DNA of 64,000 nucleotides from Lojkania enalia. Taxonomy: Eukaryota > Ascomycota > Dothideomycetes > Pleosporales. The DNA lies in assembly GCA_010094045.1 (NCBI GenBank), contig ML986650.1:50073-114072 (forward strand), read 5' to 3'. Made by a program: the position numbers and the translations under genes. Within the stretch, counting starts at the first letter, position 1. Each line of letters begins with the position of its first letter. The notes under the pieces were generated by a model that had not been told where the DNA came from, ran no database searches, and was given only the letters and a program-made list of their open reading frames with translations. Below, piece by piece: positions 31,999-41,999 of the stretch.

Positions 31999-32510
31999 AT
32001 ATGCCTCATGCTGTGAAGCCAACAAATATCATCTCAAGTTTAGTTCGTAATATCCCACTATATAACAAATACTAGCATATAAAGATATGCCACAGCCCCT
32101 ACTACAAGGATGTGAAACTTTGGCTTATATGATATATAATAGAGAACATAGACGGTTAGGGAAACGGAAAGATCTATCTCCACTCCCTGATGTACTACTG
32201 TTGAGTATCATTACTGTATTGTGAACTCACTAGAAACCCTTCACTGAGGCCCACTCAAATGCTCACGGGAATGCACTTTTGCGGCTTTGAGGCTGAGTGA
32301 TGGACCAATAATTTGGAATTAGAAATTGCCCAAGAGCATTAAAACTACGCTACCTATAATTGCGTGCGAAATTATTACACGACACAACGCCCCAAATCCC
32401 AACCACCAAGCAAGAAGTCCAATCATTCAAGCTTTTTGCATAGTCAACTTGTTGCAATGCTCTTTTATGAAAACCGCCCACCCTCCTAGATCCTTAACCG
32501 CATCATTCAC
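31999..32510. other. Intergenic, no gene recognised
   Basis: AT-rich sequence between two plus-strand genes. No RNA, repeat or additional reading frame of note. Confidence 0.6.
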
Positions 32511-33242
32511 ATGTCCATTTGTAACAACATTACTCGGCCCAGAATGGCACAAAGGCACCATCTGTTTCCCATTCCCCACGTCGCGATCAGCCCCCCTTAT
32601 CTCCAACCATCTTCTGGAAAGCGTAAACGATCACCTTCTCCGACCCCAGATCAGCGCCTCGAGCACTTATACAGCCCTTGCAATGCTGATTCATGCTATC
32701 ACGATCTTGCATGCGGACATCGTATCAAGACAGAATACCTAGAGGGCTGTGGAACGAACTGTACAGTCACTGAAAACCGCCCTCGCAATGCTCCTTTCAT
32801 TTGCCAGGAGTGCATTGCCATTGATGTCCGCCTGGCTATGTTGATGAGGGGCCTAAGCATGGACTCCGCCAAAGAGTCTGGCAACGACTCTACTATGACT
32901 GACACCGCAGATCGGAAAGAGATGATTCTCGATATTGCCACGAAGGAGATTAAGAAGGTGCTCGATACACATAGGACTCGCTTGGGTGTCGTGGTTGAGA
33001 AGCTAGCGCCGAAGATGCAGTTCTGGACCGAGTTCCATGCTTCTGTCTCTGAGGGGATGGAGCAGAGCGTTATGCAAGAGGACCGCCCATTGAAACGTCC
33101 CGGAATGAGATATATAGTCAATACGCAGAAAGACACGAAGCCCAATTCGAAGAGACTAAAAGTCGATGCTCCAACCGAGGAGGATGAGGTTATGAATGTA
33201 GTGTGCGAAATCCTTACAAAAATAGCGCTTAGAATTAAGTGA
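32511..33242 (+). CDS. Hypothetical protein with Cys/His-rich N-terminal half
   Basis: A 243-aa single-exon protein I cannot assign to a family. Residues about 55-105 contain a regular set of possible zinc ligands: CNADSCYHDLACGH, then CGTNC, then FICQEC. The spacing suggests a small zinc-binding domain, not random Cys. The rest is mostly helical and charged, with an acidic C-terminus. KRKRSPSPTP near residue 37 and SKRLKVD near 220 could be nuclear signals. A second ATG at 32544 (MAQRHH) has a better context (A at -3, G at +4) and may be the true start. A nuclear, nucleic-acid-linked or protein-binding role is possible but is inference only. The gene is flanked by AT-rich gene-free DNA. Confidence 0.6.
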   Translation: MSICNNITRPRMAQRHHLFPIPHVAISPPYLQPSSGKRKRSPSPTPDQRLEHLYSPCNADSCYHDLACGHRIKTEYLEGCGTNCTVTENRPRNAPFICQECIAIDVRLAMLMRGLSMDSAKESGNDSTMTDTADRKEMILDIATKEIKKVLDTHRTRLGVVVEKLAPKMQFWTEFHASVSEGMEQSVMQEDRPLKRPGMRYIVNTQKDTKPNSKRLKVDAPTEEDEVMNVVCEILTKIALRIK

Positions 33243-34930
33243 AAAAAAAAAAAAGGGATGGATGATATCACAAAGGCCAGACAGAAATCGAATTATGCCA
33301 TGAAGCCAGGATTTATCGTAAAAAAAGAGACGGTATATGTAAGATATATATAGTATTAAAATAGACTCCATGAGCATGTCCACCGCTCATTGATCATGTA
33401 CGCACGGACAACGCCAGAGGGCACCGACAAACAGTGCCCTACCTTCCTTTCTCGGCAAGACTGGCGCAGCCTAATTCTTCCAGCTTCGAAAAGTTTCTCT
33501 TTCTTTAGAACGCCCATAGCGATTCTCACAAATTTTCTTAGCTCGCTGCACAACACTACACCACCTCCTGTACCCCTCCACCATAGCCGGAAAGGCCTGC
33601 CTGCGCCTGCGAAAGGAGAATTCTATTTGACCCTGTTTCGGCAATTACTGCTACAAGCTGACCTATGGTCATTGAGTCTGCACTGTTCACCAAGGTGGTC
33701 CATCGGCGTGCACTCCGACCTGCAAGGTGCCTGACCATGACCGCCACTTGTGTGCTGAGCTTGTAGCCTTGAAGACCTCTTCGCCAAGGTTACGACCAGT
33801 TCCTGCGGAAGATTGTTGCCAGAAAAATTCATGGAAGTGGTGACGAAGGAGTTGGAGATGTATTGGAGTTGCGGGGAGGCATTTGGGAGAACCGTTCCGA
33901 GCGAAAATGTACCGCGCAAGGAATTTCTTGCCTAATGGGGCGGGCCTGCATGAGGGAAGGATGGCTCCCGTGGATTTAGCTAGCATTCATCTTGGATAAG
34001 TAGGCCGAGGACCAGCTTAGCGTAAGTTTGCTTTTTTCAAACTCCCGCCCATGTTGCACGATGACATTTTTCTTAGATGATATTAAATTGATGGTCAAAT
34101 AAGAGGCAGGATCTGTACCAAGGAAGATAAGCGGGGAAGAAAGGGTAAGGTTAAAGGGAAAGTCAAGGAGGCCACGGAGAAACGGAAGAGGGAGAGTACG
34201 CCCAAGAAAGATGAGGACGATGAGCTAGCGGACAAGAACCAAGAACCAAGAACCAAGAAGGAGAAAAAGGGCCCAAAGTACAGAGCACCGGAGACCCACC
34301 AGTTGACGATGGCCATCCACCTGAAGAACTTAGTCTCCACAACTTCGCAAAAACGTCATCACACAATCTTGAGTTTCCAGCCGAAAAACCTATCGCTATA
34401 GGTAATAGGGTCTGAGAAGTCATCATAGATTAAGGTGGAGATGGCATAACTGGAAAATTTGCAGGAATTTTCATAGCAATGGCTATATTTTAGGATATTT
34501 TCTTTTCATAGACGAAGGGACCTGTCAGGATAGTGGTTTACGGGCTAGCTTAGAATTTAATGACTTAATGAAGACTACTTGTGGAGTCCGCAATTTCCCG
34601 GAAAAGTGCATGATCTAAGCTGATATCTTTGATTGAATTATTTTCTTGCGATTCGTGCATTATGTATGAATGGAGGTGTTCGACTGGGCGTAGTGGGGAA
34701 GAAGAGAAGAGGAGAATGATGGAAAGTTGAGATTGGTTCGGGATGATTTGAAAGGAAAGCCGTGTCCGTCCATACAACTATTATTGCCTTGAAGATATTT
34801 GGTTATAAGAACACAAAATATCTAATATCTCTCATATATGATTACTGGTTCAAGTAATTGCCCTAAGCCCCGACTCTCTTTACATAGTAGTACCAACAAC
34901 ACATATGTTGATTTGCATTACCTATATAAC
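33243..34930. other. Intergenic; one unassigned Lys-rich open frame
   Basis: No firm gene in 1.7 kb. On the plus strand a 104-codon frame open from 34087 to the stop at 34399-34401 has a strikingly Lys/Glu-rich segment (GRKGKVKGKVKEATEKRKRE type, 34126-34290). Such a bias is unusual for noncoding DNA but common in nucleolar or chromatin tails. It lacks an early ATG, and no upstream exon is evident, so it may be a remnant or a terminal exon. A 12-base A run follows the previous gene at about 33241. Confidence 0.4.
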
Positions 34931-35576
34931 TTATTGAAGACTCATCGCTACCCCCATTCCGGCTCCGCCCGCCCAAGTTCCGAAGTCATTAATGTGGTGT
35001 TCTTTCCCAAATGCTACTTTCCTAACCTGTAACATAATATCCTCAGATGTACTCTTCGAGGGTACAAACACCAAACCTGCATCCACGGCCGGCTTCTCGG
35101 TCCCAATATACTTCCCCTCAGCGTTATGCGCGTAATGCTTGAGGTACCAGCTCCGTGGCATCTTACGCACGATTACAGTTTGTGTTATTTTCGTTCCTTT
35201 GCCTTTGAAGAAGCCCCTTAAGGATGTCTGTTCGCTTGTGTGGATCATAGGGACGGAGACCGTTTCGTCCGGGTCTCCATGCAACAATGTATCCATGTCA
35301 GCGACCACTTCTTCCTCCAGTGATTTGAGATGTTTTGCAGGTTCGTCAGTAGTGGTGTAAGTGGGTGGGGGAGATCTTTCGGACGGGTCGTTAATACCCA
35401 CTTCATACAAAAGAGTCGGGAAGATGAACTTACGCGTTGGCCTCCTGCATCCGACTGCTTTCCGCTAGAGCTTCCTGCTCTTTGCTCATCGGCTTAGTAT
35501 CCTTTGTAACGTCCACATAGCCGCCAATGTTTTCTTGCTTCGAAGCGTCGATGTATTCATTGTTCTTGCTAGACAT
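34931..35576 (-). CDS. Hypothetical protein, lineage-specific
   Basis: A 195-aa protein from exons 35576-35434 and 35375-34931. The 58-base intron (donor GTAAGT, branch TATTAAC, acceptor GAAAG) is the only choice that keeps both halves in frame. The N-terminal half is hydrophilic and rich in Lys, Glu and Ser (MSSKNNEYIDASKQENIGGY). The C-terminal half has mixed beta-like sequence with VIVRKMPRSWYLKHYAH and a Gly-rich end, TWAGGAGMGVAMSLQ. No signal peptide or membrane segment. I do not recognise the family. The well-formed intron and balanced codon use support a real gene. Confidence 0.6.
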
Positions 35577-36230
35577 TGTCGTGGCTAGATATTTAGATAA
35601 AGGGAACACCAAATGACGAATTCTGGCGAGAAAGAGCCACAAAAAGCAACTAAGATAGGCCTTTGAAGGAGACCCCGATGAGCGCAGATCAGATAGTTAT
35701 ATTCACAACAAGTGCATTTGGTGTTTAGCACAGCCTTAAGGATTGAGGCTGCGCTCTCACAAACAGGCTCGGTCTCGGGATTGAAACCGTGGTAACCAGC
35801 CCCAATTGATGCTAATGATCCTTTAAGCCCGTATTCATGATGTGCATGGGGTCGACAAGTGGCGCAGATGTCGCAGATGTCGCAGGATGTTGTGGCTTGA
35901 CGCGTACGTCCCGACCAGAGAGGTGTCAATAATGAAATTGATGGATGCCTATGCTCAGCCTGCGAAAGCCAGCCTCGATGAATTCCATTCTAGCCCCGAT
36001 CATGTTAGTTGAAGCTTGATATGAGGTGCATTCATGGGCGGAGCCTGCTAAATTCTAATTGGTCCAGGCTAGAGCTTTCTCCAAAGAAGCTTCCCCGCAC
36101 CGCGACTCTCCGGATCGAACCCTATTGTTAAGCATAGATCACCATGCTAAGTCTTACGTCTCCTACCGCTCCTCAACTTCATTCGCCTCCCAAGGGTTAT
36201 TCCATCATTTTATCCTAGTGTTCCTTCACG
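35577..36230. other. Intergenic: divergent promoters
   Basis: Region between the divergent hypothetical gene and the nitrilase. A minus-strand open frame at 35585-35929 (114 codons, Cys-rich) overlaps the leader of the hypothetical gene and shows no known domain, so I leave it uncalled. Confidence 0.5.
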
Positions 36231-37514
36231 ATGCCTCAGATCCTCAAAATCGCGTCCGCGCAATCGCGAACGCTTGATACCACCATTAAAACCCTCCACG
36301 CCCTCGAAGCGACGACGAAATCCGCTGCCCAACAAGGGATTGATATTATCTTATTCCCAGAGGCATATCTAGGAGGCTACCCTCGAACTTGTGGCTTCGG
36401 TTCCCTCGTCGGATCCCGTTCATCTCTCGGACGGGATCAATTCCTAGCCTACTTCCACTCTGCCGTCGACCTAGGCGATACGCCTACCGGTGCGGGTGAC
36501 GACTGGATAAATCGGAAGCTTCCGCTATCGAGAGACAAGAAGTATCGAGGCGATGGAATACGCGAGGAGTTGGAGAGGATAGCACGGGAGACAGGCGTCT
36601 TCATTGTGACCGGGCTCGTGGAACGATGTGCGGGGACGCTGTACTGTGGGGTAGTCTATGTATGTCCGAGGTATGGGGTCCTTGGGAAGAGAAGGAAGGT
36701 TATGCCGACGGGAACAGAAAGATTGGTTTGGGGGCAGGGCTCTGCGAATACACTGAAGGCAGTTACGACGGAAATCAAGGGAGTGAGAGTGTGCATGGCG
36801 AGTGCCATCTGCTGGGAGAATTATATGCCACTTCTACGACAGGCGCTCTATTGCCAGAATGTCAATCTTTGGCTTGCACCGACGGCTGATGCCAGGGATG
36901 CATGGCTGAGCTTGATGAGGACGGTTGGAATTGAGGGGCGGTGTTTCGTGTTGAGCGCCAACCAATGTGTGAGGAGGAAACATCTCCCTTCCTGGATCAC
37001 AGGGGACGTTCCCACGATACAACAGCAAGAGTCGATACATGCGAATGGTGATGGGCATGGGGTTCTAGAGCATCCAGTAAGAGCTAGGAGGAGAAGTACA
37101 ATCACATTGACCGAGGAGAAACACGAAATTTGCTGGCCAATCGTTGAGGAAGAATCCAACTCCGGTGGCCCGAAGGGAAGTGCATCCGCCGTTGAAGACC
37201 CATCTCCTAGCCCTTCTACGACGACGCAACAACCACACAAGCATGCATCTCATGCCTCCCTCTTCGCCCACTTCCAGCCCGTCTCCGATGTTGAAGAATT
37301 TGTGTGTCGAGGCGGCTCGTCTATTGTTTCACCTATGGGTGACGTGCTGGCAGGACCATTATGGGAGGTTGAGGATGGTGGGCTGTTAGTTGCCGAAGTT
37401 GATTTTGAAGATTGTGAGAGAGGCCGGTTAGATCTAGATGTTGCAGGTAGCTATTCTAGGATGGACTCTTTCCAGTTGAAAGTTGAGGGGTTAGACCTAA
37501 ACCCGCCGCCGTAG
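36231..37514 (+). CDS. Nitrilase
   Basis: Carbon-nitrogen hydrolase of the nitrilase branch that converts nitriles to carboxylic acids and ammonia. It has 427 aa in one exon. The catalytic triad is visible: Glu44 in [13 protein letters not shown], Lys156 in [18 protein letters not shown] and Cys194 in [11 protein letters not shown]. All three surroundings match true nitrilases, not amidases or Nit-Fhit proteins. The protein is longer than the usual 320-350 aa because of an insertion of about 85 low-complexity residues (about 268-352, rich in Ser, Pro, Glu and His). The insertion lies between the catalytic core and the C-terminal strand ([18 protein letters not shown]). No intron signals flank it in a way that keeps frame. 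Such enzymes help fungi use or detoxify plant nitriles and cyanogenic compounds. The true substrate is unknown. Confidence 0.92.
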   Translation: MPQILKIASAQSRTLDTTIKTLHALEATTKSAAQQGIDIILFPEAYLGGYPRTCGFGSLVGSRSSLGRDQFLAYFHSAVDLGDTPTGAGDDWINRKLPLSRDKKYRGDGIREELERIARETGVFIVTGLVERCAGTLYCGVVYVCPRYGVLGKRRKVMPTGTERLVWGQGSANTLKAVTTEIKGVRVCMASAICWENYMPLLRQALYCQNVNLWLAPTADARDAWLSLMRTVGIEGRCFVLSANQCVRRKHLPSWITGDVPTIQQQESIHANGDGHGVLEHPVRARRRSTITLTEEKHEICWPIVEEESNSGGPKGSASAVEDPSPSPSTTTQQPHKHASHASLFAHFQPVSDVEEFVCRGGSSIVSPMGDVLAGPLWEVEDGGLLVAEVDFEDCERGRLDLDVAGSYSRMDSFQLKVEGLDLNPPP

Positions 37515-39309
37515 CTGATTAAGCTCTCAGGCCTGTGTCTATTCCGTAGCTCGTTACTTAGCCCTCCATCCAAGTAGTTATAGCAAAACCGATCCTCCCT
37601 CGATAAATTCCCAACTTGAATAGGACCAGTAACAAAACTGGGTAAGGAGCGACCTTGGGCGAACTCGCTTCCACGCAGTGTTAAATGAGCGCTTGAGGTT
37701 GTATTCATCGCGGATGGGGCATCTTTCCTCGGTAGGTCATAACAAGCTACATCCTCTCTTGCATCAGGTGTGGCCCGCGACAAAAGAAATTGGGCCTAAA
37801 TCAGCCCGGTTTCTCGCCTCGAATGCTGGGGGGGCAACTCATACCATGCACCTGGGTCCATCTCAAGGGCAGCTTTCGCAATCTGAACAGGCAGCTTTTC
37901 CTATGTTTTGGGGCCCAGCCCAAATGCAGCCAGACCTGCGAAGGAGGTTTACCTAAGGAGAGAAGGAGGCCGGAAAAGAGGGAGGGGTAGTAGCGTACCG
38001 GTCGTGCTAGCCGATGATCGCAATGAGCAATTTTGCGGAGTGAATGTAAGTTGCACGTCAGTAGCTCAGAGAGCGATGTCACGGAGTGAGCTACTCCACC
38101 ACGAACATCTAGAATATGCAGCCAAGTATATTATATCCAAAGGGGTAATGGGCGTTATCTTTTTAGGGGGGAGCTTAGGATTCTCTCAACTTCTTGCCTT
38201 TTAAGACGAGTACTGTATAGGCAAATATTCATAGGAGCGCCCGTCTTTATTTGACTACCGGAGCGGATGTGCAGTATTGAGAAAGTACTTTGCATAGAAA
38301 GGTGTGGGGATCTACTATAACTTTCATGAAGTCTTTGTAATATTACTCACCTGGCGTTTCGGAGAACAATATGAGTCTATTTCTTGTGACAAAACACTGC
38401 ACATGCTGCACAAACACGGGAATGAGGGCAAGAATAAAAGGGGAAATATTTCAAGAGGTCGCATAGGACCCTTTCAAGTTAGTCAATAAGCATGATAGCC
38501 TATATACAATATCGTCTGAGGACATTCCCTCTACACGAAGGTACGATGCAGAAGGGCAAATTTGGGTGCAGCAGCTTAGACAGAAGCTGTAGGTAGCTAG
38601 GTACTCACTCTGGGGTTTCCCTTCTACTTAACAGAATTTAAGTATGTGGTGAGAGGCGAATCTTGTCCCAGGGAGGGAGATGAGGAACTGAATTAATTGA
38701 TTGAGGATGGCCAGCAGGCCATATATGTACATAGAAAAAGGGGTATATCAGCTGATATCCAGTGTGATGTCGTACAACGATATCCGAGACAGCTCGGCAG
38801 ACTTGCCAAAATCGCCATCACAAAATATGCTAAAGTTACTTTTTGTCGTACGAAAGGGACAGAAGAGATAAAATTCGATTGACATACTGTGCGAAGGATG
38901 TAAGCTTAGGAACTACATATAAGCGAACTATCTAAGCTAGATCCGGGTCAATTTCAAGTCCTACTTCGTACGAATCTGCACGGTCGGTCACAAGAACGAC
39001 TTCTTGAGCTACGTTCTACCTAGCATCTTGGTTATTATACTATTATTAGTATTTTAATAAAAGAATCGCACGAAGACTTCCCCGCTATCTCCACACCTCA
39101 CTTGGTGGCTGTGCTAAAGATAGTATTGGTTCAAAGTGGGTTTGAATGTGAATTCTATAATCGTACGAAGCTATATAGTTCTTCCGGAAGGATAGGAATA
39201 TAGATAGCATATTGGCTGATCTGATCGGCTAAGCTATTCTTTGAGAAAAAACTCCTCGCATGAAGGGTAGAAAAGTAATTCTGTTAGTCACTAGAGAAGA
39301 GCTTAGGGT
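37515..39309. other. AT-rich gene-free region before transposon relic
   Basis: No gene is supported in 1.8 kb. Short open frames (37678-37956, 37908-38204, 38697-38882) lack family content. The AT content and abundance of TA/TG over CA from about 38200 suggest RIP-mutated repeat DNA continuous with the transposase relic. Confidence 0.5.
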
Positions 39310-40139
39310 TCGTGCGAAACATACCTGCCAACGAAAAGAAGACACTTCGAGAGTTGCTGCCACCAAGCCTTAGTCCGCTAATCTTCTGTACTTGTCCCGT
39401 AGAGATAATACTCCTCGAACTGAAGCTCTGGCTCAGAGAATCCAACATACATCCATACGATGTATCGTGAATATGCATCAATACAAGCATAGATTTCTAT
39501 GCTGTACGGCTTTAACTTGCTATGCACATTAACAGACCGGATAAAATTTGACGGAACAATATGCTCGCCACGGTGTCGTTGGAGGTCTCGTTTACGGTGT
39601 TCAACTGCTTCAAGATTGATTGTACGGTAACCCTGGAATAATCGATCTTGGACGATTATATGGCCACACTGCCAAAAGCGTGTATAAGGATACTCTCGTC
39701 CATATCCATGAATAACACCTTTCTCAAGCTCCTGGGTAACAAGCCGTCGTATGAGCTCATCTGCCTCTTGACGCTGTTCAACTTCTCGCACTCTCCTTCG
39801 AGGTCCGAGCTCAAATCGAGGTTGTACAAGCGTATAAGAGCTGATTTAGAAGCAATCATTATAGAGGACGCTAATCATATCTGAATCCTCAAGCTCAACC
39901 TCGAAGAATATACCTGATCCGATTCTTAAATACCTCCTCTACCTCATGGGGAGTTTTCGTGTTGTCTTCCATATTTGAAACCGTTGCTTTATCGTACGAG
40001 AAGTAACACGGATCTAATGCTCATCAAAGAGATACTTAGCTATCTAGTCAAACGTAAGGCCTTTGTGATAGAGCGTAGCCAGCTTAATCTGGTACTGATC
40101 AAGGTGGATCTTAGGACGTCCTCCTATACCACTATCACC
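39310..40139 (-). mobile_element. RIP-damaged relic of an integrase-core (rve-type) transposase
   Basis: On the minus strand one frame reads through an N-terminal helix-turn-helix part (GGRPKIHLDQYQIKLATLYH near 40118-40070, then SRTIKQRFQIWK). A middle segment (SYTLVQPRFELGPRRR) follows, then an integrase core with KPYSIEIYACIDAYSRYIVW near 39490-39430, and finally KAWWQQLSKCLLF near 39360. These blocks occur in this order in fungal integrase-core proteins of transposable elements. Stops at 40044-40046, 40014-40016, 39846-39848 and 39378-39380 each fit a CAG or CAA codon changed to TAG or TAA, the RIP pattern. The frame shifts around 39905-39960. Part of the catalytic core after WMYVG is missing. 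No terminal repeats were found, so the element limits are unknown. Confidence 0.75.
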
Positions 40140-40622
40140 ACTAATAAATAATTATGCTAAGGAGCTTAGTAAGAAAAGGCCTACCAGGCATCTTTACGTA
40201 CAAAAGGAATAGCATTAATAGTACTTAGAGGATGTTTAGATAGTAAACTGGTTATCAAACAATACAGGGTAAACAAATTTCAGCCGGATTGGGGTTTTTC
40301 CCTCCACCAGCTAACCGTCCACCGTAGATAACATCCTGTGTATCTGAAACTTGGTACTTCATCTCAGCATGCTTCATGCCACGGCAAGCCCGTAGCAAAG
40401 GGTAAGTGCCAATGAGGGCATCATTGGAGAGGCGAGGAGCTTAGAGCTCCCCCACTTTCTACCCCAAGTAGCGGAGGCGGTACCTCGCAGCACAATGTGG
40501 GGCATTTGATCATCTCCGAACGATTCTTCGGGTTATGTCCTCTCTCCTTTTAGCAATACAAGCATCGCAAACATTCTGGTCCTCACAAGAATAGCATACA
40601 ACAAAATAATCCCGTTAATACC
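40140..40622. other. Intergenic: relic flank and FAD monooxygenase promoter
   Basis: The first 150 bases are AT-rich and probably belong to the decayed element. The remainder has normal composition and leads to the monooxygenase start. No gene is recognised. Confidence 0.5.
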
Positions 40623-41999
40623 ATGGAGTCACTATCCTCAAAACCCTTCAGCCTCGCAATAGTCGGAGGCGGCATCACGGGCTTGACGCTTTCTATCAGC
40701 CTCGCAAAACACAACATTCGCCACGCAATCTATGAATCCGCCGCGCAATTCGGTGAAATCGGCGCGGGCGTCGGCTTCGAGCCAAATTTCGTCCGCACTA
40801 TGGAACTCATAGATCCGGCCATTAAAGCCGCCTTCTTACGCCATGCCGAGCTCACGGATAACACGAAGCCAAGCTGGTTCACCGTCCGGGTCGGCGATAT
40901 GCGGAAAGCCGATAGCAACGGTGTGGTTGCTAGGAAAAACGGGAAAGAGGTTAAAATTGGGGAAAAATTGTTCCAGTGGCCGGCCCGAATTGGGCCTCGA
41001 GGTGGAATCCATAGGGCGCATTTGCTAGATGAACTCGTCAAGTTGATTCCTCCTCACATACCGAAGTTCAATAAAAGGCTGGTTGATATCACCGAGGCGG
41101 GAGGAGGCTCGCGTGATGTTGTGTTGTACTTTGCGGATGGAACGACTGCTAGGCATTCAGCGGCCATTGGATGTGATGGAATCAAATCGAGAACAAGAGA
41201 AATAGTGCTAGGAAAAGAAGAAGCCAGGCCGGTATTCTCAGGGAAATATGCATACAGAGGTTTGATTCCAATGGAAAAGGCTGTTGAGATTGTAGGGGAA
41301 GAGGAATCTAGATCGCCACAGATGTATATAGGGTATCACGGCCACGTGCTAACTTTCCCTATTTCCAAGGGCTCTATTATGAATGGTACGTGTCATTCCC
41401 TCGGAGGTTGGTTACTGTGCTAATGAAGGAGGGCAGTGGTGGCATTCAGTTCGCAAGAGAGCTGGACAGACCCGCAGTGGGTCATCCAGAGTTCGAGAGA
41501 GCGCATGGACTCTGACTACTCTAGCTGGAGCCCTACTGTTCGGGCCATCATATCTGCAATGCAGAAACCAGATATCTGGGCACTATTCAATCATACACCA
41601 GCACGCACTTACTTCCAATCTCGACCTCGCATATGTCTTGCCGGAGATGCGGCTCACGCTTCTACTCCCCACCAAGGCGCAGGCGCAGGTATGGGTGTCG
41701 AAGATTGCTATATCTTGGGTGAGCTATTAGCAGCAATATCAAGATCCGAGGACTTAGATAAGACATTCCGCGTATATAATGAGGTAAGACGACCGAGGTC
41801 GCTAAAGTTAGTGGAAACCAGTAGAGAAGGTGCGATGTTATATGAGTTTGAGAGCTCCGAGAAAGACGATTTAGAAGCAATCGAGAAGACATGCGTGAAA
41901 AGAATGGATTGGATATGGGACCATTCCATTAAAGCAGATTTAGAAAGGGCTTTGGGTATTCTCAATCAGTCCATTCGATCTGAGCAACCGAGTCTATAA
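40623..41999 (+). CDS. FAD-dependent monooxygenase (salicylate hydroxylase-like)
   Basis: Class A flavoprotein monooxygenase that uses NAD(P)H and O2 to hydroxylate an aromatic or similar substrate. Exons 40623-41385 and 41437-41999 give 441 aa. The FAD Rossmann motif is AIVGGGITGLTLS (residues 12-24). The DG motif is GCDGIKSR (near 192). The second FAD motif, LAGDAAHASTPHQGAGAG, sits at 322-339. These are the three hallmarks of the group, and the order and length fit salicylate hydroxylase-like fungal proteins. No signal peptide or C-terminal membrane anchor is evident. There is no polyketide or nonribosomal peptide synthase, P450 or transcription factor nearby, so it is not part of a visible cluster. 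It sits directly beside RIP-mutated repeat DNA. Confidence 0.9.
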
